Below, piece by piece: positions 7,626 to 15,270 of a DNA stretch of 64,000 nucleotides; the first letter of the stretch is position 1; each line of letters begins with the position of its first letter. The stretch covers positions 620,001 through 684,000 of the forward strand of contig NZ_VOUX01000033.1 in assembly GCF_008011855.1 (NCBI RefSeq), given 5' to 3'. Under the pieces are notes generated by a model. It did no database searches and was not told the DNA's origin. It saw only the letters and a program-made list of their open reading frames with translations. The position numbers and the translations under genes are program-made. The DNA comes from Serratia bockelmannii (GTDB taxonomy: Bacteria > Pseudomonadota > Gammaproteobacteria > Enterobacterales > Enterobacteriaceae).

Positions 7626-8987
7626 TTAACGCTTGGCGTCTTTGCGGCGCGTCAGCATAAACCCGCACCACAGCACCGCAACCCACAGCGGCATCAAAAG
7701 CACCGAAATACGGATCCCTTCGCTGAAATACATAATCACCAGAATCAGGCCGAGGAACGCCAGGCACAGGTAGTTGCCGTACGGATACCACAGCGCCTTA
7801 AAGCTGGGAATGACGCCCTGACGGTTCTTGGCAGCGCGGAATTTCAGGTGTGCCAGGCAGATCATCACCCAGTTGATCACCAACGTTGAAACCACCAGCG
7901 CCATCAGCAGCTCAAACGCCTTACCGGGCATCAGGTAGTTAATCAGCACGCCGATCGAGGTAATCAACGCCGACAGCGCGATGGACAGCACCGGCACGCC
8001 GCGTTTATTCACACGCGTCAGCGCCTGCGGCGCGTTGCCCTGGCTGGCCAGCCCGAACAGCATGCGGCTGTTGGCGTAAACGCCGCTGTTGTAGACCGAC
8101 AGCGCGGCGGTCAATACCACCACATTGAGCACGGTCGCCACCAGATTGCTGTTCAGCGCATGGAAGATCAACACGAACGGGCTGCCGCCCTCCACCACTT
8201 GCCCCCACGGATAGAGCGACAGCAGCACGGTCAGCGAGCCGATATAGAAGATCAGAATGCGGTACACCACCTGATTGGTGGCTTTGGGAATGCTGCGACG
8301 CGGGTCGGCGGCTTCCGCCGCGGTGATGCCGACCATTTCCAGCCCGCCGAACGAGAACATGATCACCGCCATCGCCATCACCAGCCCGGAGAAGCCGTGC
8401 GGCATAAAGCCGCCCTGCTGCCACAGGTTGGTGATGCTGGCCTGTGGGCCACCGTTGCCGCTGGCCAACAGCCAGGCACCGAACACGATCATGCCGACAA
8501 TCGCCACCACTTTGATGATGGCGAACCAGAACTCGGTTTCGCCGTACAGGCGCACGTTCACCAGGTTAATCAGGTTGATCAGCACGAAAAACAGCGCGGC
8601 GGAGGCCCAGGTGGGGATTTCCGGCCACCAGTACTGAATGTAGATGCCGACGGCGGTCAATTCCGCCATACCGACCAAAATGAACATTGCCCAGTAGTTC
8701 CAGCCGGAAAGGAAACCGGCGAAATCGCCCCAATATTTATAGGCAAAGTGGCTGAAAGATCCGGCGACCGGCTCTTCCACCACCATTTCGCCCAGCTGGC
8801 GCATGATTAAAAACGCGATAAAGCCGCCGATGGCGTAGCCCAACAGCACGGCGGGGCCGGCCATTTTGATGGTTTGCGCAATGCCGAGAAATAAACCGGT
8901 ACCGATGGCGCCCCCGAGGGCAATAAGCTGTATGTGTCTGTTTTTTAAACCGCGTTTTAGCGGAGTATCCTGATGCTGACCGCCCAT
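7626..8987 (-). CDS. pheP: Aromatic amino acid permease (PheP-like)
   Basis: APC-superfamily proton symporter for phenylalanine and perhaps other aromatic amino acids, 453 residues with about 12 membrane helices. The family signature LKRGLKNRHIQLIALGGAIG is present. Several segments are closer to E. coli PheP than AroP: KMAGPAVLLGYAIGG, LVNVRLYGETEFWFAIIKV, YNSGVYANSRMLFGL and YPYGNYLCLAFLG. AroP-like matches also occur (LSVYNS, FLPHG-like), so specificity is uncertain. The start MGGQHQDTPLKRG is the natural one. I saw no obvious TyrR box in the 175-bp upstream region. Confidence 0.82.
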   Translation of the reverse strand: MGGQHQDTPLKRGLKNRHIQLIALGGAIGTGLFLGIAQTIKMAGPAVLLGYAIGGFIAFLIMRQLGEMVVEEPVAGSFSHFAYKYWGDFAGFLSGWNYWAMFILVGMAELTAVGIYIQYWWPEIPTWASAALFFVLINLINLVNVRLYGETEFWFAIIKVVAIVGMIVFGAWLLASGNGGPQASITNLWQQGGFMPHGFSGLVMAMAVIMFSFGGLEMVGITAAEAADPRRSIPKATNQVVYRILIFYIGSLTVLLSLYPWGQVVEGGSPFVLIFHALNSNLVATVLNVVVLTAALSVYNSGVYANSRMLFGLASQGNAPQALTRVNKRGVPVLSIALSALITSIGVLINYLMPGKAFELLMALVVSTLVINWVMICLAHLKFRAAKNRQGVIPSFKALWYPYGNYLCLAFLGLILVIMYFSEGIRISVLLMPLWVAVLWCGFMLTRRKDAKR

Positions 8988-9162
8988 CTTATCCTCATAT
9001 GGCGTACACCCTTGCCGTTATCGGCCAAGATTTCACCAATCAATAAATGTATCTGCGGGCGGCTTTTTAACACTTAACCCCGTGAGCATCAAGGAGAAGC
9101 GCCCCGAGACGGCGTAGCGGAGCGCGATTTTTTAACCGTGAGAAAGCGTGAAATGGCGGCGT

Positions 9163-9399
9163 TCAGCCAGGCATGCCGCACAGTTTGGTCAGGTTGCGCG
9201 CGCCTATCATCAGCGTGGCGACATAAGATTGGCGACGCGTGACCACTTCCACCGCCACGCGATCGTTTTGATATTTTATCAGGTAGGTCGAGGGCCAACC
9301 CTGACGACGCTGGCCAAAGCTTTCGGCATGACGATCGATCGCCGCATGGGCAATCACCAGATGAGACAAGTTTTTATCACCTTTGATAATGCGCTTCAT
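9163..9399 (-). CDS. Hypothetical protein, 78 aa
   Basis: Unrecognised 78-residue basic, soluble-looking protein starting MKRIIKGDKNLSH. It has no membrane segment and no clear motif, only a few Arg/His-rich patches (GQRRQGWPSTY, EVVTRRQSY). The frame is credible mainly because GGCGGAGG stands seven bases before the ATG, an almost ideal ribosome-binding site. It lies between pheP and the NinX-like gene on the same strand and is probably transcribed alone. Confidence 0.55.
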   Translation of the reverse strand: MKRIIKGDKNLSHLVIAHAAIDRHAESFGQRRQGWPSTYLIKYQNDRVAVEVVTRRQSYVATLMIGARNLTKLCGMPG

Positions 9400-9473
9400 A
9401 AACAGCCTCCGCCAACGACAGCTCTGTTATTAGAAAAAGGAGAAACTCTTACCAATCACCGGTATTGTTCGAC

Positions 9474-9785
9474 TCAGTTAGCCTGCCGGCTCATCAGGAA
9501 GCAGATCATCGCCGCGCGCAGCGGGCTGGCGCTGTCCGCCTGCCATTCACCGCCCTGGGTGCTCATGCGCGCCTGCCACTGCGGGCTGTCGCTTTGGTTG
9601 TCGGGGTTCAGACTGATTTTGTTGGCGCAAATAATCGGCCAGGCATCGGAGGGATTCTTGCAGTAATCTTTACCTTTCACGCCACCGTAGGGATACCACT
9701 TGTCCGGGTTCTCTCCGGTCAGCAGCGCGATGCTGCGGTTCACTTCGGCATCGCTTTCTTCGTACCATTTAATCATCGGCTTCAT
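9474..9785 (-). CDS. NinX-like protein (DUF2591), phage-type orphan
   Basis: 103-residue protein with features I associate with the phage NinX/DUF2591 family: a YCKNPSDAWPIICANKISL core and a C-terminal SPLRAAMICFLMS. These small proteins are common in lambdoid and other enterobacterial phages and have unknown function. Here it sits among chromosomal housekeeping genes with no other phage gene nearby, so it may be a domesticated remnant. An alternative start three codons in (MIKWYEE) is equally possible; both have only weak ribosome-binding sequences. Confidence 0.6.
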   Translation of the reverse strand: MKPMIKWYEESDAEVNRSIALLTGENPDKWYPYGGVKGKDYCKNPSDAWPIICANKISLNPDNQSDSPQWQARMSTQGGEWQADSASPLRAAMICFLMSRQAN

Positions 9786-9945
9786 CCATCTTTCGTAAGG
9801 TTCGCGCTACATTACGATGTCTGTAAGACAGTTTTATGACAGTGCCGCCGGTTTTCACATTATCTGAACTAATGTTTTGCTCCCTTTAACTTTTCTCCCC
9901 TTCTGCGTACACTTTTCCTCTGTTTAGCGCCCAGGAAACGCACGC

Positions 9946-10353
9946 ATGTTGACCGGCCTCAACCACCTGACGCTCGCCGTCAGCGATCTCGATCGCAGCT
10001 TCGATTTTTATCGTCATCTGTTGGGGTTTACTCCTCACGCCCGCTGGCAAGGCGGCGCCTATCTGTCGTTGGGGGCGTTGTGGCTGTGTCTGTCATTGGA
10101 TGAGGCCCGCATGCAACCACGGGAGCGTGATTACACCCATTACGCCTTCAGCGTCGCGCCGGAACACATTGAACGGGTCAGCGAGCGGCTGCGCCAGGCC
10201 GGCGTCGAAGAGTGGAAAAGCAATCGCAGCGAAGGCGAATCGCTCTACTTTCTCGATCCCGATGGGCATCAGTTGGAGATCCATGCCGGCGATCTGGCCA
10301 GCCGCCTGGCGGCATGCCGGGAAAAACCGTATCAGGGCATGGTGTTTTACTGA
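9946..10353 (+). CDS. fosA: FosA-family fosfomycin glutathione transferase
   Basis: Mn2+- and K+-dependent glyoxalase-fold enzyme that adds glutathione to fosfomycin and inactivates it. The 135-residue protein begins [19 protein letters not shown] and carries the three expected metal ligands: His7, His65 (DYTHYAF) and Glu111 (GHQLEIH). [14 protein letters not shown] and the end [11 protein letters not shown] match the family closely. AGGAAACG precedes the ATG. Chromosomal fosA genes are usual in Serratia and related genera and underlie low intrinsic fosfomycin susceptibility. There is no mobile element beside it. Confidence 0.93.
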   Translation: MLTGLNHLTLAVSDLDRSFDFYRHLLGFTPHARWQGGAYLSLGALWLCLSLDEARMQPRERDYTHYAFSVAPEHIERVSERLRQAGVEEWKSNRSEGESLYFLDPDGHQLEIHAGDLASRLAACREKPYQGMVFY

Positions 10354-10392
10354 AACGCCCCGGCGACGCTGCCGCCGGCCGGAGCATCATGT

Positions 10393-10677
10393 TCAACGTT
10401 CGGGGATAAAACCTTTGAAATCCAGCGCGGGGCTGAGATCGTCGTCGTCAGCCGCAGCGGCGCCGTCAGCGCCTGCGCTGTGCGCCAAACGCTTCAACAG
10501 CGCCGTTTGCTGGCGTTGTTGCTCGGCAATTTCCTGCAGCAGGCGAATCTGCTCGTTGGCGCGCACACTGGCGCGGTTCACCAGGAACCAAACCCACAGC
10601 CCGGCCAACAATGCCACAACGGCGAGCGCCAGCGACAACAGGCCGTTCTGGCCAAAACCTAAATCGTACATGGACAA
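10393..10677 (-). CDS. yebO: YebO-family membrane-anchored protein
   Basis: 94-residue protein with one N-terminal membrane helix (LLSLALAVVALLAGLWVWFLVNRAS). A coiled-coil-like stretch follows (ANEQIRLLQEIAEQQRQQTALLKRL), then an acidic linker (AAADDDD) and a short conserved-looking tail ending IPER. Layout and residues match E. coli YebO, including NRASxRxNEQIxLL. In E. coli yebO adjoins mgrB, and here mgrB lies 75 bases upstream on the same strand, so the two may be co-transcribed. Function is unknown. Confidence 0.85.
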   Translation of the reverse strand: MSMYDLGFGQNGLLSLALAVVALLAGLWVWFLVNRASVRANEQIRLLQEIAEQQRQQTALLKRLAHSAGADGAAAADDDDLSPALDFKGFIPER

Positions 10678-10752
10678 CCCTATCTACTGCGAAATTCAGG
10701 CCGCCATCTTAGCACTCGCGGCGGCCGTGCGAACATCCCTACCGAAAATTGC

Positions 10753-10911
10753 TTACCAGGGCACGAAGCGGGTCACCGAACAGATGCCCAACGCAAAATT
10801 TCCACCGTCGTCGCAATAGCTATCCAGCGCCAGCAGGTAGAAAAACAGGCAGGCAGCGACGGCCGTCATTATCACGAGGATTTTTTTTCGCAACAAATTT
10901 AGCAGCCTCAT
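10753..10911 (-). CDS. mgrB: PhoQ inhibitor MgrB
   Basis: 52-residue inner-membrane protein that binds the periplasmic domain of PhoQ and dampens PhoPQ signalling, forming a negative feedback loop. It has a basic N-terminus (NLLRKK), one membrane helix (ILVIMTAVAACLFFYLLAL) and a periplasmic tail DSYCDDGGNFALGICSVTRF followed by VPW. The two cysteines (Cys33, Cys44) have the same 11-residue spacing as the redox-active pair in E. coli MgrB, and the GIC...F-PW end is conserved. Too short for most gene finders. The PhoP box upstream supports the call. Loss of mgrB raises polymyxin resistance in Klebsiella. Confidence 0.93.
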   Translation of the reverse strand: MRLLNLLRKKILVIMTAVAACLFFYLLALDSYCDDGGNFALGICSVTRFVPW

Positions 10912-10935
10912 TGTTATCTGGGTAATCTATCGCGC

Positions 10936-10968
10936 ATGTTATCACAGCGAAGTTAAACGAAGTTTAAC
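10936..10968 (-). promoter_or_regulatory. PhoP box and -10 element of the mgrB promoter
   Basis: Read on the minus strand: GTTAA-ACTTC-GTTTA, then exactly 12 bases, then TAACAT as a -10 hexamer. The 5-bp spacer and 12-bp distance are those of classical PhoP-activated promoters. The box is also part of a 7-3-7 palindrome (GTTAAACGAAGTTTAAC, 10952-10968). Confidence 0.8.
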
Positions 10969-11072
10969 TTTCCGTTTAGATTTCTGGCTATTGCCCGGTT
11001 TTCAGACTGTTACCCTTGTCGTCGCGCGGCAGTCATGGCTAGATGAACCCTCAGGGATAATGAGGAAGCGCA

Positions 11073-11306
11073 ATGAGCAAATTGATTAAGTGGGTACTGG
11101 TGCTAGCGGTCATTTACGGCGGTTTTTTGATCTCGGGTTACGGCGTGCTGATCGGCAGCAACAAAAACGTTGGCGGGTTGGGATTGCAGTGCAAATACCT
11201 GACGGCGCGCAACGTGGCGATCGCCCAGTACGTGAATGGCGACAACGGTTTCATCGGCGTAGCCGACTGCCCGTTGTTCAAGAAAATCGAAACGGTGGTG
11301 GATTAA
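11073..11306 (+). CDS. yobH: YobH-family small protein
   Basis: 77-residue protein with an N-terminal membrane or signal segment (LIKWVLVLAVIYGGFLISGYGVLIGS) and a short extracytoplasmic domain with LGLQCKYLTARN and GFIGVADCPLF. It closely resembles E. coli YobH (SGYGVLIGS, LGLQC.YLTAR, CPL..K), including the two cysteines. GAGGAAG precedes the ATG. In E. coli yobH is near mgrB, and here it is divergent from mgrB across a 160-bp region. Function unknown. Confidence 0.88.
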   Translation: MSKLIKWVLVLAVIYGGFLISGYGVLIGSNKNVGGLGLQCKYLTARNVAIAQYVNGDNGFIGVADCPLFKKIETVVD

Positions 11307-11346
11307 CCGCCACCGCCCGACGCCGTCGCTTTGCGGCGGCCCCGCC

Positions 11347-11586
11347 TCAGCTGCGGGTGAATTTCATCTCGATCAGCGCAATCGCCTTGTCAATCGCTCG
11401 GCGTGTCACCGGATCGGCACCTGCCGGGTGCGTGGAGAAATCAATGCTTTTTAGCTGACCCGCCATCTTGTCGCGCACTTCGGTCGGCGCAATCACGTCG
11501 ATAACGTCCAAAATCTGTTTGATGACCAGTTGGCAAGCGACCAGATCGGAAGCCAGTTCCTGCTCGTTGCTCAGCATGTCAGACAT
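11347..11586 (-). CDS. DUF2594 (YecF-like) protein
   Basis: 79-residue predicted helical, cytoplasmic protein starting [20 protein letters not shown] and ending [13 protein letters not shown]. The pattern of NEQELA, a central amphipathic region, DKMAGQL and a final Lys-rich helix recalls E. coli YecF (DUF2594). The match is from memory and moderate. The start at 11586 is preceded by AGGGAAAG; a longer upstream frame is not supported. No functional residue is evident. It converges on yobH. Confidence 0.68.
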   Translation of the reverse strand: MSDMLSNEQELASDLVACQLVIKQILDVIDVIAPTEVRDKMAGQLKSIDFSTHPAGADPVTRRAIDKAIALIEMKFTRS

Positions 11587-11770
11587 AATAACTTTCCCTC
11601 TTGATTCAAACGCCGCACAGAATAGCACGGCGTCCGCGCCATTGCCCGCTCTCCCCGTTTTTTTCCCCTTCTGCGCACCGCCGGGCAAAAGCCCGCGTCG
11701 GATTAGCCTATACTTGCAGCATGACGGTGGCAAAAAACCACCCATAAGCCACAACCAACAGGAGAAAGTT

Positions 11771-11983
11771 ATGGCGAATCACAATGTGAAATCCTGGGCG
11801 ACAGTGCGTGAAACTTCGGTGGAAATCGCCGAAGCCATTTTTGAGCTGGCAGGGAACGACGAAGTGTTGGCGCAGAAAATCTGGGAAGAAGGCAGCGATG
11901 AAGCACTGGAGAAGGCCTTTGCCAAAACCACCGCCGACCAGCTTTATTGGGGAGAGGAAACCGTCGAGCGGAAAAACGTTTGA
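11771..11983 (+). CDS. yccJ: YccJ-family protein
   Basis: 70-residue soluble protein nearly identical in its core to E. coli Ycc[39 protein letters not shown] and a C-terminal [11 protein letters not shown]. In E. coli yccJ is co-transcribed with wrbA; here wrbA is absent and the gene stands alone behind GGAGAAAG. Its function is unknown. A weak hairpin terminator follows. Confidence 0.92.
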   Translation: MANHNVKSWATVRETSVEIAEAIFELAGNDEVLAQKIWEEGSDEALEKAFAKTTADQLYWGEETVERKNV

Positions 11984-11996
11984 GCGCCCGCGCAAC

Positions 11997-12025
11997 AAAA
12001 AGCCCGGGTTTCTGACCCAGGCTTT
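11997..12025 (+). terminator. Probable terminator after yccJ
   Basis: Stem AAGCC(C)GGGT / ACCC(A)GGCTT with one mismatch, a 5-base loop and only a short T-run (TTT). Confidence 0.5.
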
Positions 12026-12072
12026 CCCGATTAGCGAACGCCCCGCTCAGCGGCGTGCAATGTCTCTTGCTC

Positions 12073-12186
12073 TCACGGCTCTTCACCTCCCACACTTTCC
12101 GCATTTTTCATGCTCATCACCGGCATCGCCATAAAAGCGCCGACGCCCACGATTACAACCAGAGTAATAATCACTGTCATTAACAT
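12073..12186 (-). CDS. 37-aa predicted small membrane protein
   Basis: Reading frame of 37 codons encoding a single hydrophobic helix with an N-out or N-in start: MLMTVIITLVVIVGVGAF, then MAMPVMSMKNAESVGG and an acidic EEP tail. GGGGTGATCGC directly precedes the ATG, giving a strong ribosome-binding site at about six bases; an in-frame ATG two codons later is an alternative. I do not recognise a family. The combination of a good ribosome-binding site, a continuous helix and a charged tail resembles known enterobacterial small membrane proteins, but homologue conservation is untested. Confidence 0.5.
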   Translation of the reverse strand: MLMTVIITLVVIVGVGAFMAMPVMSMKNAESVGGEEP

Positions 12187-12430
12187 GCGATCACCCCATC
12201 AACGTTGAGTTGTTACGGCTGACTCTGTTTTGGCGGTTACTTGCTGTGGCCTTCTTTCCGTCCCCCACCGCGGCGGCGACAGTCTCAGATTAGCCGTTTT
12301 TCCTTTCTGCTGACAAGCGGCGGTTCAACGGTTTTTCCGAATAATCCCCCCCGGTCATCGGTGGCGTTTTTGTCCACGGCGGCAAGTTGTGTATACTTCA
12401 CCGCTATGTAGGTCTCACACTGACGCACTG

Positions 12431-12817
12431 ATGATACAAGAACACCACCTCTCATTGGTCTGCGCCCTCAGCAAATGGGTCGAAACTCACCTCGGACGAG
12501 TGATCCATCTCGAAGAGTTGGCCGAGTACTCCGGCTACTCGCTGTGGCACATGCAGAAGCTGTTCAAAGAAGCGACAGGGATTTCGCTCGGCAAATACAT
12601 TCGCGAACGCCGTCTGGCCGGCGCGGTCTATCAACTGCGCAGCAGTGAAGCGTCGATCTTCGATATCGCCCTGGACTTTGGCTTCGGTTCACAGTCCCAC
12701 TTCACCTACATGTTCAGAAAGCGTTTTAATATCACGCCCTATGATTTTCGCCAGGATTTGAGCGTCGATCTGCACATCGATCCGCCGCTGCACGTCATTC
12801 ATCAAAAATCCGCCTGA
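12431..12817 (+). CDS. AraC-family regulator of the MarA/SoxS/Rob type
   Basis: Stand-alone DNA-binding domain of about 128 residues with two helix-turn-helix motifs: residues about 27-50 (HLEELAEYSGYSLWHMQKLF) and about 76-100 (IFDIALDFGFGSQSHFTYMF), ending in the family hallmark FNITPYDFRQ. It has no sensory domain, like MarA, SoxS and RamA, so activity is probably set by its own synthesis. Plausible targets are efflux, porin and oxidative-stress genes, but that is inference. The start at 12431 is chosen for homology; TATACT near 12392 may be the -10 element, giving a short leader. Confidence 0.82.
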   Translation: MIQEHHLSLVCALSKWVETHLGRVIHLEELAEYSGYSLWHMQKLFKEATGISLGKYIRERRLAGAVYQLRSSEASIFDIALDFGFGSQSHFTYMFRKRFNITPYDFRQDLSVDLHIDPPLHVIHQKSA

Positions 12818-12838
12818 AGCCCGCCGTAAACCGGCGGG

Positions 12839-13192
12839 TTAACGCGTCCCCCAGACCGCCAGTATCGCGATCGCGGCCGGCAGAGCCTGCACCCAGAGAA
12901 TTTTACGGCTGGCGCTCAGGCCGCCGAATACGCCGGCCGCCAGCACACACCCGAGAAAAAACAGCTGCAGCGCCATATCCTCACGCCAGTAGCTCCATGC
13001 CAACCCCAACGCCAGAAAGCCGTTGTACAACCCCTGATTGGCGGCCAACACCCGCGTGGCTGCAGCGAACTCCGCCGTCGTGCCAAATGCGTGTCTGCCG
13101 AGTGGCGTACGCCACAGGAACATTTCCAACACCAGGATATAAAGATGGAGCGCTGCGATGAGCAGCAACAAAATATCGGCAAAGAGCTTCAT
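12839..13192 (-). CDS. DUF1304 family membrane protein
   Basis: 117-residue protein with four predicted membrane helices. It shows the DUF1304 pattern: HLYILVLEMFLW in helix 1, AANQGLYNGFLALGL in helix 2, LFFLGCVLAAGVFGGL in helix 3 and an Ala-rich last helix. The conserved Glu in EMFLW and the NQGLYNG motif are typical of the family, whose function is unknown. The 20-bp region between its stop and that of the convergent AraC gene forms a GC hairpin (CCCGCCG / CGGCGGG). Confidence 0.85.
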   Translation of the reverse strand: MKLFADILLLLIAALHLYILVLEMFLWRTPLGRHAFGTTAEFAAATRVLAANQGLYNGFLALGLAWSYWREDMALQLFFLGCVLAAGVFGGLSASRKILWVQALPAAIAILAVWGTR

Positions 13193-13264
13193 GATGATCC
13201 CTGTCGTTTATTGAAGATGTCGTCAATTATAAACGCCGCCTCTCACCTCCCCATCGATAGAGAT

Positions 13265-13288
13265 AAAAAAACCCGCCGAAGCGGGTTT
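13265..13288 (-). terminator. Rho-independent terminator of the 33-aa gene
   Basis: On the minus strand AAACCCGC-TTCG-GCGGGTTT runs into a seven-T tract. The stable TTCG tetraloop hairpin sits 22 bases after the stop codon at 13311. Confidence 0.9.
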
Positions 13289-13310
13289 ATGCAGGAGTCA
13301 TTTTTTGAGG

Positions 13311-13412
13311 TTAGTTTAATACGGCGACCAACAATGCCGCGACAGAGACCCAAAACAACGCCGTGGCAACCACGACATGGGACAGTCTTGCACGATAGAG
13401 TACCTGGCTCAT
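13311..13412 (-). CDS. 33-aa predicted small membrane protein (YmiA-like)
   Basis: 33-codon frame: basic N-terminus MSQVLYRARLSH followed by a single membrane helix VVVATALFWVSVAALLVAVLN. The ATALFWVSVAALL segment resembles the SALFWVVVALLI helix I recall in E. coli YmiA. The match is short and could be chance. Support comes from GTGAGG six bases before the ATG and a textbook terminator 22 bases after the stop, which together frame a small monocistronic unit. Function unknown. Confidence 0.6.
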   Translation of the reverse strand: MSQVLYRARLSHVVVATALFWVSVAALLVAVLN

Positions 13413-13619
13413 AATGACCTCACTGACATCTGACTAACGGGAGACAACCTGACTTCCTGAGGATTATCCTAAACTTCTTCTCGTTGTCATTATATGCGCC
13501 AGATCACTTTTCCGCCGAGAAACCTTATATTGTCCTAAAGCTGGAGCCGCGATCACATTAATTACGTCTTATTAGAGCGAAATAAGCCGAATAACCGCGG
13601 CGATTATATCCTAACGCTA

Positions 13620-14561
13620 TCAAACATCGCTCCAGGGCAGGCGTGGCGCGGTCATGCGCTCACCAGAATAACCGTCAACCGCCGGGAAACGCGGCGCCTC
13701 TTGCTCCCAATCATGCTGAGCCTGAGTAATTTCAGCTTTGGTATGGCCAACGAAATTCCACCAGATAAGGATCTCTTCGTTTAGTGGCACTCCACCGATT
13801 AATAATCCCCGGCTGCCCTTCCGTGCATTTAACCCAATAGAGTTATTCTTCATGCCCAAATAGGCAAACTCATCAGGTGAAAAAGTTTCACCATTAAGTT
13901 CAAATGCACCAATAAGGGGCAAAAAGCCGATTTCATAATCATCGCGCAGCGGCAATTCTATCCTCGCCGCTTCCTGCCACTCCATATCAATGGCAATTAG
14001 TGGCGAGAAAGCAAACACCGGTGAACGATAAGCGCCAAATTCCCCGACCAACAAACGGTGATTCACGCCGTTATTCTGCCATTGTGGCAAGTCAGGATAG
14101 TGATCGAAACGTGGCGCCATGTCGGCATGTTCGGCCGGCAGCGCGATCCATAATTGTGCGGCATGCAATCGCCGCTGCTCGCCCACCGACTGTTCCGTAT
14201 GCGCAATGCCACGCCCTGCGGTCATCAGATTAACCTGCCCTGGGCGAATCACTTGCTCACTGCCGAGGCTGTCACGGTGCAGCACTTCACCCTCTATCAT
14301 CCAGGTGAACGTTTGCAGCCCGATGTGCGGATGCGGCCCCACATCCATGCCGGGCGAGGTGCCGTTGAATACCGTCGGTCCAGCGTGATCGAGAAAACAC
14401 CAGGCGCCGACGGTGCGCCGCTCCCGAGTTGGCAACGCACGATTGATCGGGATACCTCCCACTTCGGCATTACGCACGGCAATACGTTGTATCTGGCGCA
14501 CGCCGTCAACGACAGGGCATTCGCGTGAAGATGAAGAGAGCGTAGGACGTGACTGACTCAT
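13620..14561 (-). CDS. Pirin family protein
   Basis: 313-residue bicupin. The N-terminal cupin carries the pirin metal-binding signature VGPHPHIGLQTFTWMIEGE followed by HRDSLG and LMTAGRGIAHTEQ. The C-terminal cupin has EFAYLGMKNN and LLIGGVPLNEEILIWWNF. Some bacterial pirins are quercetin dioxygenases and others bind partner enzymes. A pirin of S. marcescens was reported to interact with pyruvate dehydrogenase E1, but I cannot say whether this is that copy. Cytoplasmic. The 207-bp region upstream of the 33-aa gene separates it from its neighbours, so it looks monocistronic. Confidence 0.9.
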   Translation of the reverse strand: MSQSRPTLSSSSRECPVVDGVRQIQRIAVRNAEVGGIPINRALPTRERRTVGAWCFLDHAGPTVFNGTSPGMDVGPHPHIGLQTFTWMIEGEVLHRDSLGSEQVIRPGQVNLMTAGRGIAHTEQSVGEQRRLHAAQLWIALPAEHADMAPRFDHYPDLPQWQNNGVNHRLLVGEFGAYRSPVFAFSPLIAIDMEWQEAARIELPLRDDYEIGFLPLIGAFELNGETFSPDEFAYLGMKNNSIGLNARKGSRGLLIGGVPLNEEILIWWNFVGHTKAEITQAQHDWEQEAPRFPAVDGYSGERMTAPRLPWSDV

Positions 14562-14661
14562 CGCAAAGACCTCCTGAATGGCGCCGATTCGCCAAGGGTA
14601 CCCCCAATCTTAACACAGGGTAGCCCCCACAGAGCGGCGACGCTCAGCGCGTTCGCGCGAT

Positions 14662-14826
14662 TCAGGACGCTTTGATATAGCAGCTCTTGATGTCTATATC
14701 GTCATGCGCGTGCCTGAGATCGGAGAAATAGGTCACGCCAAAGAGAATTGATACCACCAGCAGCACGGACACCAACAGGCCGATGATCGCCAGCAGTTTG
14801 GTTTCATCATGGAGATTAGGCTCCAT
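14662..14826 (-). CDS. 54-aa predicted membrane protein
   Basis: 54-residue protein MEPNLHDETKLL followed by one membrane helix (AIIGLLVSVLLVVSILFGVTYF) and a short charged tail with DLRHAHDDIDIK. I do not recognise a family. The start at 14826 is set by GGGGAG six bases upstream; longer in-frame extensions do not have such a site. The stop of the next gene on the same strand lies 23 bases upstream, so the two form a likely pair of small membrane proteins. Confidence 0.6.
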   Translation of the reverse strand: MEPNLHDETKLLAIIGLLVSVLLVVSILFGVTYFSDLRHAHDDIDIKSCYIKAS

Positions 14827-14849
14827 TTTATCTCCCCTAGTTAATCGCG

Positions 14850-15125
14850 TCAGGTCACCCACAGCGTGACCGCCAGCGTAAAGATAATCAGTGAGCAGGA
14901 CGCCACCGCCAACACGACGATCGCAAATTGCGCATCACCCAAGGTTTCTCGATAATTTTTATCCGTTGAGGCGTTACGCTGTTGTTTCACTAAATCGGTT
15001 TTCACTCGTTCAACTGCTGCATTGCTGTTTGACGGGGCAAAATATCCCCTCAGAATAAGGCACGCACGTTGGCGCCTTGGTCGTTCCGGCCTCAACCGGG
15101 AGATGACGCTATCAATTTTCCCCAT
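14850..15125 (-). CDS. 91-aa protein with C-terminal membrane helix
   Basis: Unrecognised protein with a strongly basic N-terminal half (SRLRPERPRRQR) and a C-terminal membrane helix (AQFAIVVLAVASCSLIIFTLAVTLWV). The middle holds RVKTDLVKQQRNASTDKNYRETLGD, which looks helical. I place the start at the ATG at 15125; a GTG at 15137 is possible, and neither has a clean ribosome-binding site. Only the helix-containing C-terminal half is convincing, so a shorter product is possible. Paired with the 54-aa gene downstream. Confidence 0.4.
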   Translation of the reverse strand: MGKIDSVISRLRPERPRRQRACLILRGYFAPSNSNAAVERVKTDLVKQQRNASTDKNYRETLGDAQFAIVVLAVASCSLIIFTLAVTLWVT

Positions 15126-15226
15126 CAGGGTCAACACCGCCCCTGCCGGCGAGCGAGCAGGGACACAGGGGAGATGTAACTGGCATGGAGATCGCAGGGA
15201 AATAAGAGACGCCTATTGCAGAGGGC

Positions 15227-15254
15227 AAAAAAAAGCCCGGTACGCAACCGGGCT
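15227..15254 (-). terminator. Rho-independent terminator of kbp
   Basis: Minus-strand stem AGCCCGGT / ACCGGGCT with a 5-base loop followed by eight T, 16 bases after the kbp stop. Confidence 0.9.
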
Positions 15255-15270
15255 ATGGCAGACCTACGCG

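Noticed and set aside
8988..9162. TyrR boxes in front of pheP
   Set aside because: No TGTAAA-N6-TTTACA-type pair seen.
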